Source: Athripsodes cinereus (taxonomy: Eukaryota > Arthropoda > Insecta > Trichoptera > Leptoceridae). Taken from it: a stretch of DNA of 64,000 bases. The notes beneath the pieces were generated by a model. That model did not search any database. It saw nothing but the letters and a program-made list of their open reading frames with translations, and was not told the origin of the DNA. Of the stretch, positions 56,265 through 64,000 are shown in pieces (position 1 is the first letter of the stretch; every line of letters starts with the position of its first letter). The position numbers and the translations under genes are program-made. The stretch is taken from contig OX388305.1 in the NCBI GenBank assembly GCA_947579605.1, positions 20,039,542-20,103,541 of the forward strand. The letters run 5' to 3'.

Positions 56265-56930
56265 CTAAATAAAAAACACTGATGTGGAAAAAACATTTTT
56301 TACTGCATTTAAAAAAAAATCTTCCTTTATATCGACACAATTCTGCTTATAGTTATGAGATGTAGACAATCCGCAAGAGTGTATAGCAAGAGGCAAAAGT
56401 ACCTAGGTTTGAACCGGCCCCTGTATGATATCACAGGGTAACCGAAACGTATGTCTATGACCGAAACCTTATTGTTTATACAAAGATCGTCAAATCATTG
56501 GATGAAAACAGAACTGAATAAGCTGCAACATCAGCCACCCACTTCTTCACGTACAATCAACTTAGATAGTTGTCAACAAAGTCGCCCTCTAACACACCGG
56601 TATATTTACAATTTTCATGAAAGTAAATCATTAGTTAAATAATCAAATGTAATTAATTGTATAAACTTCTATTTTGAACTCGTTAGTTGGGATAAATCTA
56701 TTATTTCAATACTCATCTTAATCTAAGCACATCTCTTACGTATTTTCTTTTATTATTGTTGAATAGATTTATTTGCTTAGGAAGGAATAATAATTTACTT
56801 ATTGAGCACAGGCAAAATTTATACTAGATAAATGTGAGGAGATAAAAAACACATTCCCTCAAAGTAGTCAAATAATCTAACCGCTATTGACACATCTCCT
56901 TACCCCTACTCGATAAGTGAAAGTGAATGG
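56265..56930. other. Spacer with a possible SINE fragment
   Basis: Near 56405 a box B-like GGTTTGAACC follows AGAGGCAAAAGTACCTA. The 63-codon frame at 56451-56642 is not recognised. Confidence 0.3.
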
Positions 56931-56931
56931 T

Positions 56932-57288
56932 TGGCTGCCTTTGAAATAAGGTGCTATAGGCACAATTATGTTGAAGATTCATTGGTCGAAACATGTCAAA
57001 AACGAAGAGATGTCGATAAGGGTATTCGAAAATAAGCAACTTATTAAAAAAGATTAGCTAACAACGAGAAAACTTGGTTGACCTTAAGATCAGACACCCA
57101 GGTCTGCTCATCGCATTGCGCAGGCAGGGCATGAATGATGGAAGAAATTTAGAGGCCGACCAAGAGATACTTACACGGATCAAGAGCTGATGAATAAAGA
57201 GGAAGCTAAAAAAGTATGTAAGGGTAAATATTTATGACATTTCGTCGTTTTACCTATCCCACTAGAATACGGCATAAGAGTAGAAGAT
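56932..57288 (+). pseudogene. Decayed LINE C-terminal region, family L1a, copy 3
   Basis: Plus-strand pieces, with stops and shifts between them, align in order with the 13.4-kb copy: EWLAAFEIRCYR (versus RLAAFEMWCYRR), then a W/E-rich segment, then LKIRHPGLLIAL (versus NIRHPGLLIAI), then GRPRD-like DNA and KEEAKKVCKG. It is older than copies 1 and 2. Confidence 0.65.
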
Positions 57289-57534
57289 AGTTATTTATTT
57301 CATAGACCCAATGTACCTACTTGCCTAACATTAGGATAGAACAGAATAGGTAGGTACTTTTCCGAAACAAATGGTTATAGCCATCTCCTTTTGAATGATC
57401 TATTGGGGAACATAATCACTCTAAGCTTAAGCTCTTAATGCATGTTATAGTATATCTACCTGTATAAATGGACAGAATTATATAAGTTTTACTTCTCGAA
57501 TACTCTGGAATTGAGAATGTACCTATAATTAATT

Positions 57535-57652
57535 TCCTTCAATGCTTTTTCTGGGTACACAAGGCATAAACCAGCTTCCTTCATTCAGTTCTGCGCCAAT
57601 TCAGTCACCACAACATTTCCAGTACCTACTCTGATAACATTGTCATAATATA
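57535..57652 (-). mobile_element. Decayed LINE 3' end, family L3
   Basis: GGGTACACAAGGCATAAACC, TTCTGCGCCAATTCAGTCACC and GATAACATTGTCATA match the 20.52-20.64-kb 3' end with substitutions and small gaps. The frame still begins YDNVIRVGTG. Confidence 0.6.
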
Positions 57653-58234
57653 TAATAAAATGATGTTTATTGTACATATTGTTTTTTGAAAGAAATCGGA
57701 TTTGCATATTATTATTTTTTTGAAGAAATTGCTTGCACACTGTATCAATGCCAATAAAATTTATCAATTTTTATTTTATGTTACAAATTAATGCCTTTTA
57801 TAGATAGGAATTTTGAAAAACTTAATGTGGGTGATTTTTTATTTGCTAAAGACTCTCAGAGTTTAGGCAAAGATCTAAAAAATACACAAAAATATGCCTA
57901 GCTTTACTAATGGGCAAATCTGGGTGCCATTACATTGTATTTTGTTACTTAATATAATAATTATTACAATATAAAAATAAATAATCTTAAATATAATATA
58001 ACATTTCACCACTGTAGAAGTAATTTAGTACCGCGTACTTTCAAGAGCAGCAAGTTCTACTTGAAAAATAAAATATTCCTCTTTACACCTCCCATAAACA
58101 TTATTCATCGCCGTAAACATTAGTGTGTGTCGATTTTTTCAACTTTCGAATTTCAAAGTGCCTTAGGTATCAAAAGTTGCCTTTTCTCAACAGAATATTA
58201 ACTGATATTTTTTTTTTAATTTTGAGAACTTCCA
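57653..58234. other. AT-rich spacer
   Basis: Nothing recognised. Confidence 0.5.
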
Positions 58235-60911
58235 TTAGCCTCCTCAAATGGCCGAAAGTTGGCGTAAACGATAAATTGTAGAAATTTTGCCCTATACATT
58301 TTTTTTGTAAAAAAAATTAATAATATTTTTTTATTAAAATATTCTTGTTTATTTGAATGTAAATAGTATAATCAAACGATAAAAAAAATATTATTATAAA
58401 TAATCACTAATGATCCTTACTCTCGCACTACCGTCGTTTATCAGTTGTAAAAATAAGTCGCTCGGTTTCGGTCGTGGGTTGCAGTCGTGTACGAGTATTG
58501 TTCTGTGTCTCCTATTTAAGTGATTTAATATAAGTTAAGTACCTACTACTACAATATCTTACAATTTCAAAGCGTAAAGATACCAGATTGACCACAAAAT
58601 TAAGTATTTTCAACCAATTTCCGGAAGAAATTACATGCAACTGGAATATGCTGCTGACGTATGAAAATGTTCTAAAACATTACGAGTGGGTGAGATATAA
58701 AATGCAGCAGATTTCATCGAAAGAACCAGCTGCAGGAAATAGGAAATAGCTACGAGCGTTACGCGTATGTTGATTGAAATTTTGAAAAAAAGCTTCTATT
58801 CCCGTGCTTTTAGAGCAAAGAATAAAAAAAAATGATAATGTCATACATCATTGATTACTAGAAACTATTGAAAAATCTCAATAGAAAAAACAAAAGTCGA
58901 GCATACACGGATAAAATCGAGAACTATATATTAAACAGTCTTCGCCTTTTTGATGTTGCAGCCTGCAAATGAAAAGATTTTTCTTTACGTAAATGTGGGA
59001 AACAAAAGTCAATACCGCTACAAGAGCGTTTATTTTTTAGAAGACCAACGCAGTCAACGACAAATTTTTATAGGTAGTATCGACATCGTTGCTACGCAAA
59101 AGTTACAAAAAAAAAGTGCAAAAGACAGTGGAAAAACTGAGTAAACCAGGACCTTTGACGATGATAACGCCACTTTTATACCAAAGTGATTCTAAATCAG
59201 ACATAAGGACTCAGGAAGATGAAGATTTCCAGTGCTGTAGCTTACCTATCCCTAATAAAAAAGAAAACGCTAAGACGAAAATAAACCTTGACAAGTGGTC
59301 TCAAACCTGCGATAGGTATGGCGTATCGTGTAGAGCTGCAGCTGCCATCGCTTCTTCGATTTTGAAAGAAAATATCATAGATCACAGTAGATTGCGGAGA
59401 GCCAGAGGATTCGAACGAGAGATTCTTTATTGCTCAATCGGGAGATCATGAGCGTTCAAGGTTTATACTTTAAATAAATAAAACCATCTACATGGGTTAA
59501 AAAAGAAAACAAGTTTTACCGACAATCTAAAATTGAGAAACATGTTACACACATGCAAGAGCCTGGATCTGTTTATCTGGGACATATAACTCCGTCATCA
59601 GTAACAGCGAAAGATGTCGAAGTCTCCTTGTTTCGCTTTCAAACAGATCAGAAAATATCCTTAGAAGAAATTTGCGCTGTCGGCTGTGACGGAACGAATG
59701 TTAATACAGGAAGGAAAAATGGAATTATTTCCAGACTAGAAAAGAGACTTCAAAAACCATTACAATGGCATCATCTGTCAACTTTATGCAATTGAACTTC
59801 CATTTTAACATTTATTATCATCGCTAGATGGTCCTATTAGCGGACCTTCAGCTTTTTCAGGACCAATAGGTAAAAATCTTAATATTTGTGGAAATATGGA
59901 GGTCATAGAGTTTGTTGCAATCGGGACGTCATTGCCTAAACTTACGTGTGATAAATTAAGCACAGATCAAAAATATTAATATATTTTGTGCCAAGCAGTA
60001 TCAAATGGTAAAGAGAATGATGATTTGGCCAGAAAACAACCAGGGAAGATGTCCCATGCCAGATGGTTAACGACTGCAAGTAGGATTTCACGTTTACATG
60101 TCGCCACTGAAAGTCCTTGTGAAAATCTGAAAACATTGGCCGTTTTTGTAATGAAAGTCTATGCACCTTCATGGTTTACAATAAAATGTAATAACTCTTG
60201 TAAAGATGGGGCAGTTAATTTACGGAAAATAATTCGTTCATCACGATACCTTCCAGCAGAATTAAAAGCAATAATAGATCCTGTTATTCAACGTAATGCT
60301 TATTTTGCAAACCCAGAGCCATGCTAAGTGTTAATGATAATAGAATAAGGGAGTTGGGATGTCGAAGGATCTTGAAAGCTCACTCCATTGAAGCTCCGGG
60401 TATACGAAAATTTGTAATTCCAAAAGTTAACTTTGATTGCAACAGCTACATAGAATTGATTGACTAGCAAAAACCATCTTTAATTCTCACATCAGCTCTT
60501 TTGAGTACAATAGATTTGAAAAAAAAATCAACTGAAGGTTACATTAAAATGTTTAACTTTCCCAAATTTCCATGCCATACACAATCAGTGGAGAGATGTG
60601 TTAAATTAACTACAGAAGCATCTAGTTCCGCTGCTGGTCACAAGGCTAGAGAAGACTTTATTTGCGCCAGGCAATATTCAAGTAATATGATGCCAAAATT
60701 CAATTCTAACAAAGATTTCAAATAATTTTTTTATAAACAAATATAATGCATGTCGTTTTATTTTTGTTTTAATTATCTTAAACCCACTCTTATTTACATA
60801 AAATCACTAATACATAGCATCGTAATGATTCAATGTTTTTTCTATTTTCATTATTAGGGCACACGTTTTTTGCCTTTTTTTCAAAACTTCATGCTGCTTG
60901 AGGAGGCTAAA
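58235..60911 (+). mobile_element. Decayed DNA transposon (candidate boundaries)
   Basis: The 13-base sequence TTAGCCTCCTCAA (58235-58247) and its exact inverse TTGAGGAGGCTAA (60899-60911) flank the transposase-like pseudogene, 333 bases before its first recognisable codons and 174 after its last. No matching target duplication was found beside them. They are plausible terminal inverted repeats but could be coincidence. Confidence 0.45.
58568..60725 (+). pseudogene. Transposase-like protein, uncharacterised arthropod family, many breaks
   Basis: Pieces of one protein appear in order across several frames: KRKDTRLTTKLSIFNQFPEE and YENVLKHYEWVR (58568-58746); LFDVAACK (58950); FLEDQRSQRQIFIGSIDIVA (59030); KINLDKWSQTCDRYGVS (59280); VGCDGTNVNTGRKNGII and KPLQWHHL (59675-59780); ELPF, HLLSSLDGPISGPSAFSGPI (59805-59870); MSHARWLTTASRISRLHV (60048); RSSRYLPAELKAIIDPVIQR (60235); and FPCHTQSVERCVKLTTEASS (60565). 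I know this order from a large set of uncharacterised insect, aphid and cnidarian proteins that multiply like transposases; hAT-like ancestry is possible but unproven. At least six frame breaks make it non-functional. Confidence 0.7.
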
Positions 60912-61756
60912 GATGATGTTTGGAGTAGCGTTTTTTTGTATTTTCTTGTCATTAGTAACATCATACAACTTTTGAGTACTAAGGAGTTAAAATAAAATAA
61001 ACTTTATTTTTTTTGTATGGAGAGCGACACACCCTAGTAAACATACATACAATATTATTCTTTTCATTCTGTTTACAAGAATATAATAGGTAGATACCTA
61101 CATATTCACTTTTTTCACAGCACCCAACACTGACTGTACAAAACAACACGTGTATTATTATTTCCATTTTTAAATATTACAAAAGGCCTATGTACCTAAT
61201 TTTTTATACGAAGATGCTTGTATAACAGTAGATGTTTCTAGACACATTACAACAAAGTTTCATGCTTTGAATGTGTTTGCATAAAAAATCACATGCATTT
61301 TTAAAAAGTCTGTTCTTACTTTAAGTAAAAAAAAAAACTGTGTGAGTGAGAACAGAAATGCATTATGAAAATATTTTTTTTTATTTTTTTATTTTTATTT
61401 TATAATTTTCCCAAACATAGTTATTACAATATATAGTACCAATAGATGAGCAAAAGTTGGCACATAAACCTGCAAAGTTTGCTTACACATTACAAAATAA
61501 ATACCAAACATGACCTTAATAACGACATACCAATTTTAATATATTTAAAATTTTATGATTAATATTTTTTTTTATAAATAAATCAAATATGAAATACATG
61601 AGATAACATTCAGCATACAGTACCGGTACTAGGTATCGCAGAACAGTCCCTACACATGAAGCAGCTATCGAAGTTTATAGGAGAGAATGCCTTCGGCATG
61701 TCACCCAAAAGCTAAATTGGATAAAGCACACCTCACGAAAAGATAGGTTGCGGATT
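60912..61756. other. AT-rich spacer with a retroposon-like 3' end
   Basis: 60990-61060 (AATAAACTTTATT followed by GGAGAGCGACACACC) looks like a minus-strand retroposon 3' end. A less AT-rich patch at 61620-61756 is unidentified. Confidence 0.4.
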
Positions 61757-61813
61757 CAAGTTTCGTCCGAGGCACTAACAAATAATGTGACGTTGTATTC
61801 TCTAAGCCTTTCA
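61757..61813. repeat. Short dispersed repeat, family K, copy 2
   Basis: Matches 51484-51545. Followed by a piece of family G (GGCTTACGC) at 61821-61848. Confidence 0.45.
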
Positions 61814-61853
61814 TTTCCTATACGGCTTACGCATTTGATACATAGTGGTAACA

Positions 61854-62038
61854 AACATTTTTTTTTTTAAAGATATATCTGGGTTTTTGTTATAAACCCA
61901 AATACAACCATATACACCTTTCACAGTAATATACTTAAAGCTTGTGTAGTGAAAGGGGAGTTTGCCGGCACCTGGTATCGAACCACGGACCCCTTGTTCG
62001 CGAGGCCGAGACTCTACCTCCAGGCTACCGACGAACTC
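61854..62038 (-). mobile_element. SINE family S1, copy F (near full length)
   Basis: Minus strand: GAGTTCGTCGGTAGCCTGG, box B-like GGTTCGATACC, the stem CTTTCAC...GTGAAAG, TTGTATTTGGGTTTATAAC, then AAACCCAGATATATC and an A-rich tail. Confidence 0.85.
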
Positions 62039-62494
62039 GAACATTACATTAATAATACATCATACTTATATCTCAAAACGGCAATAACACATTATAGATA
62101 ATAAATTAAACACTGGATACACTCAAAAACATAATCACAATAAATGAATTAGAAACAAAATCATAACACTTTTAGCCTCGTTGATCTGCTAATCACATAA
62201 ATATTATATCATATTCTCCCAGTAGTCAGTGTACTCGTATAGTTTCATGTGTAATTATAAACGTAAAATAAATAACCTAAATTAAAAATTGGAAATCCTA
62301 TTTCAAAAACGTTCGTTTTTATCTTATGGACGATTAGTGTTCAGGCTTTCATAGACGGCTTGTATGTAGTTCTCAACAAACTCTAGTGTTTGATATAGGA
62401 CAATGTTGAAGTTATTGGTTTAACTACTTTCGAAATATATACCTACAAGTATTAATAGTCGTCAATTGAATGACATGCAAATATAAAAAAGCAC
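62039..62494. other. AT-rich spacer
   Basis: Nothing recognised. Confidence 0.55.
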
Positions 62495-62611
62495 GAGGCC
62501 TAAAATGGCCACATTGAGCAATTCATCTACAACTCATATTTGATGAAATATTGCCGTTAAATCGTTTTACAATTCATAATATGATTCATATAAAGTGGCC
62601 TTTTTAGCCCC
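62495..62611. mobile_element. Tiny inverted-repeat element (MITE-like)
   Basis: GGCCTAAAATGGCCAC (62497-62512) and GTGGCCTTTTTAGCC (62595-62609) form imperfect terminal inverted repeats around about 80 AT-rich bases. No target duplication identified. Confidence 0.45.
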
Positions 62612-64000
62612 CCAGTTCTCTGCGTAAACACAAAGTCACTACAATATGTTTTTTTTGTTGTTAAAATGGACGTGTAACGTCTTTACTTTAAAATCATTAT
62701 AAATGATAAGTAATAATGCATTGTTTAAATGATAAACTAGGTAAGTGTAGGAACTACACATTGTATTCGGTGTCAATATACGAAAACGTACCTACCTACC
62801 CGTTGTGAATGCAAGATCATTCTTTCAATGCTCTACTATGTATACTTAGTATACCATGTTTATGTAATACAAATAAATCTATGAACAATGGATTGATGTT
62901 CTCGTTCTTTTCTAGATCTGAATCCTGAAAAGACTGATGTTGGTGTTGTGTACGTAGGTATTTGTTCATTATTTCAGCTGAATCAACTGTAAGGAAAGAT
63001 TTCAGTAGAATACTCGCATTTACATCAGTTACATGCAAAATGTAACAATATGGTATTGAGGACAATAGCATCCAAGTAGAGTGTATTCTACACTTTATGT
63101 ACTGAATTCTGAAATTTTTATGAATGATCTATGTAAAAGTAGATATCTTATTATTCCCATGCAATGTAAGCATGCAAATCTGACAGTTTTTCAAATAACT
63201 TAACTTACATACCAATGAATAAATGACACGACCTCCACTAAAAATGTTTATCCTACAACTAAGTACGAGGCTACTGAGATGGACAGCAATGCAGAAAGGG
63301 GATCCAAACTATCGAAACGAAATTGATGCGGGGTCTGTGAGACCGCACGTCCACGGTAGAAGATTATATGAATAAAAAAATCTCAAGTTCAGCAATGAGT
63401 TTTGCTTCCCATTCAGAAGGTTTTAGTTTTTTATTTGTTGGCCCAGAGATGACAGCTGCCATGTTTATTGCATGCGGTTGGTTTGCTGGTTACCCCACTT
63501 TAATTGGATTGAAAATTTGTCTGTTTATATACCTACCATACTACAATTATTAATTCAAGAATATAACTAGTGTAACAACCCTCAGTTTTATTCATTAATG
63601 TTTCCTTTATTTACCCCTAATCTTGACAAACTTAAGTATTTACAAAATTATTTTGCATTAAATTTTCTCCGAATTCGTTAGGCCAAAGTCAGTTAGATAC
63701 CCAATTATCTTTATGACGGTTTCTGCTTTAATTTTTTAATTAATTTTATGGAGAAAAGACACATTTACGTTTCATATTTATTATAATTATATTCATCCAT
63801 TAAATTGAAAAAAATCACAATGCAAATTATAGCAATAATAATTGTTCAAACTTATAACTTAAATATTCCACTTTTTGTAAGTATGTCCCTAAATTTTCAT
63901 GAATTCATTTATGTCAAATTCTTTTTTTTATTTTCAATTAACACTTAGTTGGCAAAGTATTCTGTGAAGTTCAGTGATAAGGAAGAAAATAATTATTTAT
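62612..64000. other. AT-rich spacer with a family D fragment
   Basis: 63449-63505 on the minus strand is a family D piece (ATGTTTATTGCATGCGG, GCTGGTTACCCCAC). The 84-codon minus frame at 62817-63071 is not recognised and its codons are AT-driven. Confidence 0.45.

Noticed and set aside
58235..60911. 8-bp target duplications next to the 13-bp inverted pair
   Set aside because: The flanking octamers AACTTCCA and AGATGATG do not match.
62817..63071. 84-codon minus frame as a gene
   Set aside because: Codon use follows the AT background, with no splice context, motif or relative recognised.

Overview
This window looks like repeat-rich, gene-poor DNA from an insect nuclear genome, most likely a moth or butterfly. 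The reasons are its strong A+T bias, the abundant TACCTAC/GTAGGTA-type words, and its mix of mobile elements: RTE/jockey-like LINE 3' ends with short simple-repeat tails, piggyBac elements with TTAA targets, a Helitron with a terminal hairpin, tRNA-derived SINEs and many foldback elements. I see no convincing complete host gene, no rRNA or tRNA gene, no CRISPR array and nothing bacterial. The order is inferred from repeat types only; the species cannot be named from this window.

The most important object is a complete, apparently very young LTR retrotransposon on the minus strand (35411-43759). Its two 1635-bp LTRs look identical, have TG...CA ends and are flanked by a 4-bp CTAC duplication. 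It has an intact gag gene (39036-40178) but no pol anywhere in its 5.1-kb interior, so it should depend on enzymes from another element. Its leader is a 77-bp tandem repeat that reiterates the primer-binding site. That site fits the 3' end of tRNA-Lys, and the LTR itself carries a tRNA-Lys-like segment in antisense.

Layout: 1-9.4 kb is AT-rich spacer with a long foldback (1670-1807), a 134-bp minisatellite (4193-4642), SINE and LINE 3' ends, and a Helitron (8862-9439). 9.4-20 kb holds one LINE reverse-transcriptase fragment (13383-14442), a compound foldback (18485-18817) and a LINE tail with perfect 12-bp target duplications (19023-19343). 20-24 kb has a twin-primed (5'-inverted) LINE and another LINE 3' end. 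25-35 kb contains a piggyBac deletion derivative nested in a second Helitron copy, a cluster of SINEs and a LINE tail with perfect 13-bp duplications. 35.4-43.8 kb is the LTR element. 44-50 kb has piggyBac-like remnants and foldbacks. 51-58 kb holds decayed LINE 3' ends. 58.2-60.9 kb is a decayed transposase-like gene with candidate terminal inverted repeats. The last 3 kb is AT-rich spacer with one SINE and one small inverted-repeat element.

Four short open stretches have exon-like features (10728-10853, 14784-14852, 20170-20352 minus, 25116-25261), and a 97-codon frame lies at 121-414 minus. None is recognisable. If any is a real exon, this window would be largely intron. Translations and alignments were done by eye, so boundaries of decayed elements are approximate.
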